A stretch of DNA of 64,000 nt from Echria macrotheca. Taxonomy: Eukaryota; Ascomycota; Sordariomycetes; Sordariales; Schizotheciaceae. Under the pieces are notes generated by a model. The model saw only the letters and a program-made list of their open reading frames with translations. It searched no databases and was not told the DNA's origin. A program made the position numbers and the translations under genes. The DNA lies in contig MU839834.1 of the NCBI GenBank assembly GCA_030411725.1, positions 1,488,001-1,552,000 on the forward strand. Reading direction: 5' to 3'. Shown here one piece after another: positions 44,024-55,800 of this stretch; within the stretch, counting starts at the first letter, position 1, and each line of letters starts with the position of its first letter.

Positions 44024-45195
44024 ATGAGCGAAACAAGACGCTTGCCGCTCGAGATCCAGGCACAGATTGTCTTGAATGTGTACCGCAAGCCGCCTGTTTG
44101 CGTCTTCGATGTCATAACTCCGGAATGGCGTGTGTGCAACAGAATCCTCCTTTGGACCCAGGAAGTTTTGAAGTTGATGAGAGTCGACACATATACTGTC
44201 CCCGCGCCGGGCTCGCAAGGAGTTATCTCAACCGCTTTTTCCCATGGAGAGACCGACCATCTCTTGTTGCCTACGATGACCGACCCGCGGAGCCTAGGCG
44301 GTTTGGGCCCGTTCTTACATCGAGAGCTCCTGCGGAGTTGGGCGACGGACTGCTTGGTAGTTGTCAACCAGAAGAAGCCCCAGCTTGGTCCGCTGTGGAA
44401 CCCCAACCTTGCAGTTCACAAGCTTCTTCGGGATGACGATGCTCTCACACTACTCCCCTACGAGGACGATGATGATCTCGGACCCGGTGCGGATGAGGCT
44501 GGTTCGAGGTATGTGTGTTAACTGATGCTGCATCAATAACTGCTAACTCACTGTTCGGCAGGGAAACCAAGCCCAAATTTCAGCTCCCATGTGCTGCAGA
44601 TACCGACGAACCAAAGTTCGGCTACGAGATCATCCGCAACCTTGCGCTCGGCACGTCGTCTGAAGTATTGGACCTGCAGCCACGCGACGTTGGCACGATG
44701 CCCCGGTCACCTCTACTGTCTCCCACGGTCCAAAGCAATCTCGAGCGCATCGAGGTGGCCTTGGCCGCAGAGCAGAGGGCGGTCCTCAAAGTCCAATGGT
44801 CGAAGTTGAAGTGCTTGGAAACTCTGTTTCTCGACCTCCGCAATTATTCCGGCGTCGGCCGCCAACGCACCCTGGAGCGAAGCGATATCGAGAAGCTGGC
44901 AGAGTCACTCATATCGGCCCTGCAACGCCCACTCAAGCTGCTCGCCATCGGTGGACTAAACTCATATGCATTCTACCCGCGGCCTCGGCAGCTGCGTATC
45001 GAGGACATCGAGGGGGTTCCAGACCAAGACCACTCTGACTCGGTGCCCGCCAGTGAGAGTACCTCGGAGAGCAGGGTCAACTGGTGGTTGGTATTTCGTG
45101 ATGCGGTGCGCCCGGGCGGGAAACTGATATTTTTCGACCGTCGGGTTGATATGAACGAGGTGCCCATATATTGGATAGGTACTTGGGTGAGGTGA
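44024..45195 (+). CDS. F-box-like fungal protein of unknown function
   Basis: Two exons (44024-44508, 44562-45195) separated by a 53-nt intron (GTATGT donor, GCTAAC branch, CAG acceptor) give 372 residues. The N terminus, RRLPLEIQAQIVLNVY, resembles the start of an F-box-like motif of the kind common in fungal families that recruit substrates to SCF ubiquitin ligases, but the match is short. A conserved-looking EWRVCNRILLWTQEVLKLMR follows, then helical and acidic stretches, and a C-terminal block (LKCLETLFLDLRNYSG...LKLLAIGGLNSY) that suggests leucine-rich-repeat-like strands. It could also be one of the many fungal proteins with this layout and no known role. ATG 44024 was chosen for its good AAAATGA context and nearness to the motif; an in-frame ATG at 43982 would add 14 residues. 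Confidence 0.78.
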
Positions 45196-46270
45196 GGTGG
45201 GCTTTGGCGTCGTCATCGAGGGTCTCAGAACATACATACACTCAGCGTTTCCCATGCATCGATACTGATAGCGAGACTCGAGTCTACCTAGCCTAGCTAG
45301 CGAGGGTTGAATTATGTTCCGTTGTCTTACCTTCCGGCACCCATTGCCCCAGAAGGCTGCGTGGCACTGCATCGAAGGACGAAATGCACCAACTTTGTTT
45401 CCAACAAAACTTCCCGAGCGTACAGTGTGCCCGTGGCTCACGTGGGATCACGGCATGCTGTCCGGAGCCGAGATGTGTGAGTTACTTTGTGCTCGACACT
45501 AATAGCCTGGCCAACAACAATAAGTGACGCAAAGTGAGCACCGTGAAACCTGAGGCTTTCCCCAACGATACGATTCGCCCACTCCGACAGGGCGACCAAT
45601 TATAGCCCGTTGAAGGTCTGCAGCTGCAAGTTCCTATCTGCTGATTGATGCGGGGTCCGGGTGCGAGAGCATACCCAGCCTGGTCGACCCTGGTGGCCTG
45701 GAGAGAGGTGGAAAGGGGCGATGGACAGGAGCCGGGCGTGGGAGTGCCTTCCACAGAGCTTCCTGCCGTGCCGGGCCCCTTCCCTTTTCATCTAATGAGG
45801 CCCATGGATGCCCAACGACAAACAGCGGAGCGGCCAAAAGGTGCACCTTTGATTTGCCCCAAGAGAGCTTCCATCGTGTTCATTGAACAGCAAAGCTGCG
45901 GATGTTGCCAGGGCTGATTGGGTGGTCGACGGCACCCGAAGACCGGCCACGCCATCAACCCTCCTGCCTTGCAGTGGCAATCATCTATTGGCCACCCACT
46001 GTGCAAATGTGTGTGTTTCGAAGCCCTTCCCGTTAGGATCCAGAACTGGAGTGCCGGTGAGGCTCTCGGGCAACGCAAAAGTGTGTCTATGCGAAGCTTA
46101 CCCCTCCTCGACCAGGCTGTGTATTATTCTCTTTCCTCAACCCCCCCTTGAACACCTATATTACTCCTCACACACACTGTGCCACAAGCTCTTTCAGCCC
46201 TCCCTGTATTATTTTTTCACCTTCTCCTCCTCCTCCTGTGTCATGGCAGGCGCCGCACTCGGACTCCACG
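45196..46270. other. Intergenic region, promoter of the RBR gene
   Basis: No gene is supported; C/T-rich tracts increase toward 46270. The frame containing the RBR protein is open back to 46148 but has no ATG there. Confidence 0.5.
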
Positions 46271-48723
46271 ATGGCGCGCAACGAAAGCGAGCGACATTCA
46301 CGGTCCTCAGAGCCTCACGGCACCGCCAGAGCACTCCAGTCTGAAGAATACCGTAGAACCCTCTCGAGGTTATTCGGCTCCAGACCATCGACTGCTCACA
46401 AGCGGCGGCGGTCAGCTGGGCAGTATGATCGAGACCGAGACCGAGACCGAGAGCAGGATCGGAATCGGGACTGGGATTGGCCCCCATCGTCCCAACCGGA
46501 CCGGGACCTGAGTCGAGACGTGGGTCGGGCTAGTCGAAAAACCGATACGGATAAGGATCGGGGTCACAATAGGGATACGGGCTCAAGTCGGCCGAACGAA
46601 AAGAAGCATCACCGGAAACATCAAGAGTATGGTCGAGAAGAGGAGGGCGACGGAGCCCCCAAGCTCCGCCGGAGGAAGCATCGCCACAGCACCCGTGAAC
46701 GCGAACTCGTCGAGGTTGAGCTTTTGGCGTTAGACCACCGAGGTTCGGACTTGAAAATCGGGGTCCCGCGGGGCTGTGTGGTTCGAGGAATCGAGTCCTG
46801 TATACGGCGCTGGTACCTCGAGCGCAACAAGCTCATCACCCCAACGGCCGAGTTCCTTTTCTTCTCCGATGGCCAGCCTCTCGGGCTGACCGATGTTATC
46901 CAAAAACGTCCTGGCACGATCTGGTACCGTGTGACCAAGAGTCCGGGCGAAGCGGAGAGTTGGAGGTTTACCCACTGGCAGGACGAAACCAACGGCCGAC
47001 TCGACTCGGCCCTTTCGGGCGTGCTGGCGAAAGCTATCGATGATGGCGTAACTGTCCGGCAGCTGAGGAAAATGGTCGCGGGGCTCATGAATGTCAACGA
47101 CCCCTACAGAATTGTCTTGAGTACCAGGGACGGCATGCGGCGAGGGCTGATCCAGGGAGAAGACTGGGAGGCAAAACGGATGAAGAAGTGGCTCACTTGC
47201 TGGCTATCCGTTGATATAAACCCCGAGAAGTACTACGTCGTCCTTAGAGGCTTGGGGCGGGAATACGTGTACCACCCACAGGCGCTCACGGTTGAACAGG
47301 GCATGGACACCAGGAAATTGGCGTTATACATGTCGCGCCGCCTGTTTCGCTCGGCATGTATGCTTGGTACGAGCAAGTTTGATCTTTCGTCTATGGAGAT
47401 CAAGCTGTTCCACGATGATGGCCGATGTGCTGGCCCCCTCACACCCCTCGAGTGGGGCGCGACATATACGTTTGAGATTCCCCAAGACGCTGCTGAGGCG
47501 TTTGCGGATGAGGAGAACTGGCTACTTCAGCCTACCGAGTCATGTGCCGTCTGTATGGAGGACAAGAAAATCACGGAGCTGCCTATCAGGATCACGTCCG
47601 ATTGCCAGCACCCATCGGTCCCTTGTAAGGACTGTCTGAAGCAGTGGCTGCAGTCGAGCTTAGAGAGGGCTACCTGGGATAGGATCAAGTGTCCTGATTG
47701 CCCTGCCATTCTCGGCTACGCTGACATGAGGAGATACGCATCTCGGGAGACGTTCAGCCGCTTCGACACGCTGTCGACCCGGAGTGCAGTCGAAGCCCTG
47801 CCGAACTTCAGGTGGTGTCTGTCGGCCACCTGTGGATCCGGCCAGATCGAGGATCAGAATTGCGCCAAATCCAAGTGCCAGGCTTGCGGCGCGAAGCAGT
47901 GCATGAAACACAACGTGCCCTGGCATAAGGGCGAGACTTGCGAGGAGTATGACCGCCGGAACAAGCAGAGGAAGAAGGACGACAAGGCTTCGGAGCAGAC
48001 GATCAAGAAGATCACCAAGAAGTGTCCGGAGTGTAAGAAAGACGTACACAAGTTTATCGGTTGTAACCATATCACTTGTAAGCGAACCCCCCGTCCCCGT
48101 ATTGGCAGCATCTTGCTAACTAACCATTGTCAGGTGTATGTGGCCATGAGTGGTGCTATATCTGCTTTGCCCGTTTCCAACGCAACGAGCACGGGTTCCT
48201 TTACTGCCACCATGCCCCCGAATGTACCGAGCGGGATCCGTTTGTTGATCTCATCGACCCAATCCGTGCAAACCGCCTGCCTGCTTTCGGTATCCCACCT
48301 CCTCCTCGCTTCGCCAACCAAGATCCGTTTATGCGACCATTTATGCCTCAGCACCTACGACGCCATCACGCAAACGGACCAGGCGGCGGCGGTGGTGGTG
48401 CTGGTGCTGGGCCGGGCGGCGGCGGCGCACCCTTCAGGCGTCCGCCTCCTCCGCGTCCACCACCAGGATTTCCTTTCCGGGGCCAGTTCGACGCAAACGG
48501 GAACCCGTTGGTGATGGGTCGTCATGCAAATCTGCAGAACCTCCAAGAGGCGGCTGCTGCCATGACTGCCGAGATGCATCGCGTCGCCTTTGTAAACATG
48601 CCGCCGCCGCATATGCAGCAGCAGGACCAACAAACACACTTTTTCCAGGGGAACCCTCCTCTTTTCCACCAAGACCTAGCAGAGGGAGGCTTGCCCCAGG
48701 AGTTTGCTGGGCTGCGTATTTAA
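46271..48723 (+). CDS. RBR-type E3 ubiquitin ligase
   Basis: Two exons (46271-48077, 48134-48723; 56-nt intron with GTAAGC donor) give 798 residues. RING1 begins at CAVCMEDKKITELP near residue 420, the IBR has WCLSATCGSG...CQACGAKQCMKH, and RING2 is CPECKKDVHKFIGCNHITCVCGHEWCYIC-like and is completed across the intron junction. The Cys in GCNHITC is the expected acceptor for the ubiquitin thioester, so the RING-HECT hybrid mechanism should be intact. The first 150 residues are unusual: repeated Arg-Asp pairs (QYDRDRDRDREQDRNRD) and Lys/His-rich segments, followed by a folded-looking region (EVELLALDHRGSDLKIG...FLFFSDGQPLGLTDV). The C-terminal 190 residues are Pro/Gly/Gln-rich. The substrate is unknown. 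ATG 46271 is the first in-frame ATG. Confidence 0.93.
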
Positions 48724-50081
48724 TGCACTAGATGGCTGGTTTTAATGCGTCGTTTATGAGGAACATGTCGTTATGTTTATATATATTTACGATTCCATGT
48801 ACTTGTCCTGTGGGTTTCGGAGTTTCGGGGGGCTATTCCGAGAATGTCGGTTTGATGACGGCACCGTGGGTGAACACAGCGTGCTCAACCTGGATAATGA
48901 AGGAGTTGTGAGATGGATTACAGTACCGGAATACGGAATGAGATTGCTCTCAGAGCTGCTATGAGTTATGGAATTATTGCAAGGAAACATTTTATAAATA
49001 TAGCAGTGCAAACGCACTTGTGTATCCGAAGGAGGAAAGTCTCTTATAGATGCTGCTGTTGTTTATGTATTTTGCTATTTCTGTTTGTCTATATTTTTTT
49101 TTGTAGATGGTAGTTTCTTTCGTATTAGTTGGATTTTAACTGTCACGGCAGCTAGCAAAGCGCTGCAACAACCAGGCCATGCTGTCTTTGCACCAGGATA
49201 CAAATCGTTAAGCCACAGACTCAATTGAATATAGCGTTCTATACAGCTTGTCACCTCAACCTTGCACCGATGCGCCAGGGCCGTGACATTAACAATACAA
49301 AGGTGCAATAGGACTGCAACAATAGTCTTTTGCAACTGAGAAAGTCAAGACTCCTTTTCAAGAGAAGGCCGGTAGTCTGACTTACACCTGCTGGTGACAG
49401 GTGGCGACAGTTGTCCAGAGAAGCGAAGCAAGATCACGCGAACTCAGACCTCCAACAACTCGCCCAATCTGTGCACCATTGCCGCGCAGTTTGTTAGTCT
49501 GGCAGTAGTAAACTGTAGTCGAGAACCGATTGATGCAGATCCCATTAGGCGCTCAATCCAAGTTAGTGCAATATTAGGTGGCCTGCTTTACAGCTCTTAG
49601 TTTAAATAGTTATTGACTCAACTGTGAGACCGTCGTGACCGGCTTTGCAGCAGTCTCAAAAGGTTGGTGAGAACGCCATTGAAAGTTGCTTATGGAAGCC
49701 ATCAAAAAGGACAAAATATTTCAATACAAAACCCAGCGCATTGCGGTCGGAAGTACGTGTAGACGGAAGATTTGATTCCCACTCCAAATTCCGGGTTCCC
49801 CTCCCCCTCGCAGCTGAAGGAGGCGATAGGAGAGCGCCGAGCTAGGCAAGGCAAGGGCGGGCGCTGTGTCAAATCGGCGGGCTGTGGAAGCGACGCGGAC
49901 TCCTGACCAACTGCCATTTGGGAGCATCCGGCGCAGAGCCAAAACCGCCCGCCAAAAAGGCCTTGGAGGCACCCTCTCCGCAGAGGAAAAAAAAATCCCA
50001 ACCAGAAACCGTCCGACCGGCTCTCCCTTTGCCAGCTCCTCCTCCTCTTCCAACACGAAGGACAGGCCGGTCGCATCATGA
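48724..50081. other. Intergenic region, nothing recognised
   Basis: About 1.36 kb, AT-richer than its neighbours between 48750 and 49150. No open frame is convincing, and no tRNA or repeat was found. Confidence 0.5.
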
Positions 50082-51824
50082 ATGCAACCTGTTCAAATGG
50101 CCATGCCCGCCTCCGCGACCCGCCCCAGACGAGCTGAGGGACCCCATCGGTCGCATCACAACACCCGCCACCCGCCGCAATTGACGGCGAACGCGAGAGC
50201 CCAAAACAACACGGCCTTTGCCGCGAATCAGCAGCGTGCGAAGCGGCTCTCGGATCCGACGACGCACGAGCTCGATCCAGTCGTCACCAAGAAGGTCAGA
50301 TTGACGACGGGCATCGCGGTCGAGATCCCCTCGCGGGCCGTGTTCCATTCGAGGACTGCGGCCGACGCGAAACGGGCGCCATCCCAGCAGCAGGTGGCCG
50401 CCAGAAACACCGCTATCGCGGACCCCAACACCGGGCTGGCCACGTCGCGCCCGCCCGCCCCGCCACCCACGGTCGCAAAAGCCGCCCCGATCAATGGGAA
50501 CCGACAACAACCGCGGTCGGGTCTCACGAAACACAAGGAAAAGGTGGTCAATGGACTCAAACACGAGCTGAACAGGCTCCAGCCGAGTTTGGTCGATACC
50601 AAGGATCAGGGGCGTAAGCTGCGATCGCAGGAGGCCACCCGGTTCAAGAGCGAGCTATCGGCCTATTTCCCCGACTATGACGAGGTTATCGGCAACGAAC
50701 CCAAGGAGCAGCGTAAGAGCCAGCCATTTCCCTGTCGTGTCTCATGTGTTGTCGTAAGAATTGGAGATGGGTAGCTGACATCGACATGCAATTGTCCAAC
50801 AGATCTGCTCAATCCCGACACGCCTTTTCTTATCTCGACCGAGAAGCATGCCGATGACGGCCCACGCCAACCGCCCGACTCCTATGCCACAAGGAGCTAC
50901 GGCGACACTCTATTTAGCGACCTGTGGGACTCCCAGAGAATAGACTTTGGGTTTCTCGCGACACAGTACAAGAACAAACCGGTCGAGGATCCGTTACCGG
51001 ATACTGTCTTTGAGCCGGCCCACAAGAAATCCGAGCGCCTCGAGCGTTCTATTAGGAATACGGAGAAAGGTCGGGCCCAGCATGAGAAAGACCAGATCCA
51101 CCGCCTCCTCGACGGCCTCCAGGGCCCCGACTGGCTCCGCGTGATGGGCGTTAGTGGCATCACAGAGAGCCGGAAAAAGACTTTTGAACCTGCGCGGGAC
51201 CATTTCATCAAGGGCTGCCAGGCCATTCTGGAGAAGTTCAGAAGATGGGCTGCCGAGGAGAAGCGTCGGAAGCTTGAAAAGGAGGAGCGTGCACATGCCG
51301 AGGCTGCAGCCAGGCGGGAAGCCGAGGAGGCCCAAGAAATTCAAGACTCCCAAGACGAGGAAGACGCGGACGATGAGGCCGAGGATGAGGTGGACAAGGA
51401 GATTCCGGATAGCGACGAGGAGATGGACGAGGTGGAGATGGACAACAAGGACGCCGACCCTCCCGACGATAGTGACGTCGACGCGTCTATTGCCAAGCAG
51501 CTCCGCGAGGAGGCTCTAGCCGCGCAAAAGAAGAGGTCACGGAGAACCAGGGTGGTCAGAACGCCTCCGCTCCCGACGCCGCCTCCGCGGCCGGAGCAGA
51601 AGTCACCCGAGTTTCGATCCTTCTTCCGGAAGAAGTACCAGCGAGATGCCGCGCTCAGCAAGAATCGGCGCAAGGGACGGAATGTCTTGGCATGGGGCCA
51701 TCCGGTGCCGGAGCCTGAACAGAGGGATTTCGAGCTGCCCCGAAGCATACTTAATGAGGATACCCTGAGAGCACATGAGCGGCGTATGCGCATCAGTCGG
51801 AGGGGAAGACGGACTGCCAAATGA
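50082..51824 (+). CDS. SAS4-domain chromatin-silencing protein
   Basis: Two exons (50082-50712, 50803-51824; 90-nt intron) give 550 residues. The domain spans the junction: RFKSELSAYFPDYDEVIGNEPKEQ-HLLNPDTPFLIS, then SYGDTLFSDLWDSQRIDF, which is the pattern of the Something-About-Silencing subunit 4 family. In yeast, Sas4 is the scaffold of the SAS histone H4-K16 acetyltransferase complex that limits silent chromatin; the filamentous-fungal role is probably similar. The N-terminal 190 residues are Pro/Ala/Arg-rich, with an LTTGIAVEIPSR stretch. The C-terminal half has a charged coiled coil (KFRRWAAEEKRRKLEKEERA), a strongly acidic stretch (DEEDADDEAEDEVDKEIPDS) and a basic end. Nuclear location is inferred from composition. 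The start codon is the first good ATG in frame and could be one of several nearby Met. Confidence 0.85.
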
Positions 51825-52894
51825 AGGGCAGTCGGGATGACATGGTCCTGTGCTTAAGGATTGGGCGTTGTGCGGCAAGCGGATCGCGTGTCTCGTACAT
51901 CCCAGCAGCATAGGATATGATTAGGGGTAGCAGAGAAGGAAGGGTACCAGACCCGCCGCTCTACCTAGAATTCAGATGATAATTGAACGTCTGTATGCCG
52001 TAGTTGGTTGCATCTCAAATAACATCTTAACTGCTTGACTGCATTGGCTCCATTTCTCTGAGCTGATCTCAAGTGAAAGTATGGAATATGCATTGATACT
52101 GAAAAAGGTCATCCAAAATTGTGCGGCATTAGCTTCATTCCCAAAATAATGGAAGATGAAATTGTGGTGAATGTTTCCTTGGAGCCATGCAGCCATGCCC
52201 GGCCATCCAAAAAAAACGCGGTCATCGAAAAGCATCGATGATGTTTTCGGAGGTTTTGCGGAGGACCCCTGCGAGTGCGGGGACGTGAGACCTGGCTCTG
52301 ATTGGCTGAAATAAAAGTGGACCAGACGCGGCCAAGCAACGTTCTTCCCTTCGTCACCTTCCTGAAATCTGAGAGGGAGTCGGGTCTGTGTTTGCCGTGG
52401 TTGACGGGCGAGCTGCTATCTGCTGCCGCCGCGAGCCTTGCAGAGATTTTCTTATTCACAAACACTTCTATTGCTTTCGCCTTGGTATTGTGCTATAGAT
52501 TTCGGCCTATTGTCCCCTCGCGCTCTTGCGGGGTGGCAGGCGAATCTGCCCTTCGCAGAGCTTGGGGCCACTTCGGGTTTCTGAGCTTCAACCCTCAATC
52601 CTGCTCTTGCGCCAAACAACCTCGTGCCTCTACAGCGCTAGCTATCGACCTGCCGGAAACTGCGCCGCATGTGCCCACGCAATCCCGCTCACTCATAAAT
52701 TTCAGTTGCTGCGACTCCCCGAAACGCGCGACCTGCCTTCTCTGCCATGGTCAACTGAACAAGCCAACCTTCGCGAGGCTCACCAGGCCGACCATCACCT
52801 CCCTTCGTTGCCTTCGTAGGCATCACGTTTCCGATACCTCCCCGCGGTCGAACCTTCACCGAATTTCTGCCATTTCGCCGGACAGCCCGTCAGA
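51825..52894. other. Intergenic region, TAF2 promoter
   Basis: About 1.07 kb without a credible gene. The frame open at 52302-53006 runs into TAF2 on another frame and is a shadow. Confidence 0.5.
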
Positions 52895-55800
52895 ATGCCG
52901 GGTATCGTCGAGGAGGAAGCCGCCCGCGAGGCCGCGGCTCTCACAGCCGATCTGCCCATCAGCGAGCCCTTCAGCGTCATCAAGCAAGAGGTGGAACTCG
53001 AGATAAATTTCCAGGAGAAGAGCATCAGCGGCGTGTCGACTCTCTACATCTTTGCTCTGGTGGACGACCTGGAGGAGATCACACTCGACGCCCGCCAAAC
53101 CGTCGTAGACCTGGAGAACGTCACTGTCAATGGCGTCAAGGTGCCCGCCGAACACCAAGACCTCTACGACAACCTGCAGGCTCCATCGCAGTGGCAGCTC
53201 GGCGCTGGCCACTATCACATCATGCAGCGCAGGATCCAGCCACTCCTTCCCGACAAGCGGCCGGATGTCCCTATCAGCGACAGAGACAAGCAGATGCTGG
53301 GCTGTGTGCCATCCGACCGCACGCTTAAGATTCCGCTGAGGCCCGAAGGCTCTGCCGTTAAGGACGACATGAGAGGCGGGGCCAAGCTCAAGGCGGCAAG
53401 GGCCGACAAGGAAAATACTGAGGACAAGGACCTTATCAAGGTGTCGATACCATTCCGGTCCAAGCGAATCCGAGACGGCCTGCAGTTCGTCGGTGTCTCG
53501 GACGGCGATCTGAGATATCCCCACGTTTACACGCGCCATTCATCAGGGCCGGGAACGGCATCCTGCATCTTTCCTTGCGTGGACGACCCCGGGTCGAGAC
53601 ACCCATGGAGGGTTTCGATCAAGTGCCCGCGTACGGTGGGAGATGCGTTCGCGCAACCCTTGGCCACGCAGGCGGCTGTCCCGGCGCCGGCACCCGCAAG
53701 CCGCAAGAGAAAATTCGGTGAAGCTTCTCCCCCGCCGCCTCAGCGTCCTGCGGATCCCATGGTCGAAGCGGACAAGTTGATGGAGATCACGGTCGTCTGC
53801 TCAGGAAACCTCAGCGGCGAGCATATCGACCCGCTCGACGAGACCAAGAAGATTATGACCTTCGAATGTCAGAACTCGGCCGCTCAACACATTGCGTTTG
53901 CGGTCGGCCCGTTCGAGCACATCGACCTATCGTCCGAATTCAGAACCGAAGAGGCAGACGAGAAGCTGGGTGCCAACGCGGCCAAGATTCACGCCTATTT
54001 CTTGCCGGGCCGCGCGGGCGAAGTTCGTCATACCTGCGCACCCATCGTCGCAGCGGCGGACTACTTTGCTCCGGAGTTTGGCAAGTACCCGTTCGAGAGC
54101 TACAAGGTGTGCTTTGTGGACGACATGGTGCAGGACACGGCGGCCGCCACGTCCATGTCCCTCTGCAGTACCCGGCTCCTCTATCCAGAAGACATGATCG
54201 ACCCGGAAATCCATGTTACGAGGAAGCTGGTGCACGCCTTGGCAAGCCAGTACCTGGGCGTGCATATCGTCCCAAACCAGCGTTCCGACGGTTGGCTGGT
54301 CGTGGGCATCCAGTGGTTCATGACGGACCTCTTCATGAAAAACCTCTGCGGGAACAACTGGTATCGGTTTCATCTGAAGACCATGGCGGATCAACTTGTC
54401 GAGGTTGATGTCAACCGGCCATCGCTTCATGATCTTGGAGATCATCTTCACCTCGGAGACTTTGAGCTCGAATTCATGGCTCTGAAGGCGCCCATGGTGC
54501 TCTTCATTCTCGACCAGCGAATGTCCAAGATTCCGGGCTCGACTGGCGTCTTGCGCGTGGTATCCGGCTTGGTGTCCACTGCTAATATCAACAACACCGA
54601 CCCCGTGCACACGTCTATCTCTGATGCTGAATTTCGACGAGCCTGCGAGAAGCGAAGCCAGTATCGACCCGACGAGCTCTGGGACCAATGGGTACGGCAT
54701 GCCGGATGTCCAAAGCTGTCGATCAAGCAGAAGTTTAACAAAAAGAACCTGAACGTCGACATCATCATCACGCAGACACAAGGGGTTCAAAAGTCGAAGC
54801 CCATCACCAAGGACGAGTTTTGGAGAGAGCTCCAAGAAGAATTTCACAATGTCTACGCCGGAGAGGTCCCGAAACTGTTTACCGGTCCGTTCACCATCCG
54901 CATTCAGGAAGCGGATGGCACGCCGTATGAACATTACCAGGCCATCACGGAGAAGGACAAGACCGGGACCAACCTTTCGATTGCGTACAATACCAAGTAC
55001 AAGCGGCTGAAGCGGACCAAGAAAGCACAGGCGGCTGCAGCCACCGGTGGCGACAAGCATGACATCCAGGACGACGATGTCATCTACTTCAACATGCTCG
55101 GCGACGTCCTCATGACCGACCGCGACATAGCAAATTGGGGCCTGCAGGACTGGAGCAAGGAAATACAGACGGCCATGGACCAGGAGTCGTACGAGTGGAT
55201 CCGCTTCGACTGCAACTTCGAGTGGGTATGCGAGATGACGACCGACATGCCCGGCTACATGTATCTGGCTCAGTTGCAGCAGGACAGAGACGTTGTGGCG
55301 CATCAGGATGCCATGCTATTCTTCAGACGGGGCAAACGACATGGTGTCGCCGCCACCATCGAGACGAGGACGGTTATGGATCGCCGATACTACTCCGGAG
55401 TTCGCACCATGGCTGTCGATGATCTCCCCAAGCAGGCTGATCCGGACCTCAACTACATTGGACTCGCGCAGCTGATCCTGAGTTTCCGGCAGTTCTTCTG
55501 CGATCGGATTGTCGGGCCAGCCGGCAATGTCACGTTTCCCCCGGCACCAAACGACTTTAGCGACAAGGCTCAGTATGCTGTTCAGTCTGCGCTTCCCGGC
55601 GCGATTGCTCGCACGAGGGAGCGGGGACGCTGTTCTCGTGATGGCCGGAACTTCCTTTTGGATCTTCTGCTGTTCAACGACAACACGGATAACGAGTACT
55701 CTGACCAATTTTACGTGTCGAGGCTGCTCGAAGCGCTCACGACGTCCTTGATTCCGGACAAGATTGAGGACGGCAAGATTTTGATCTCGACGCTCGACGC

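Noticed and set aside
53927..55303. Minus-strand frame of 458 residues
   Set aside because: It is the antisense shadow of TAF2; codon-bias mirror frames in GC-rich genes are often long.
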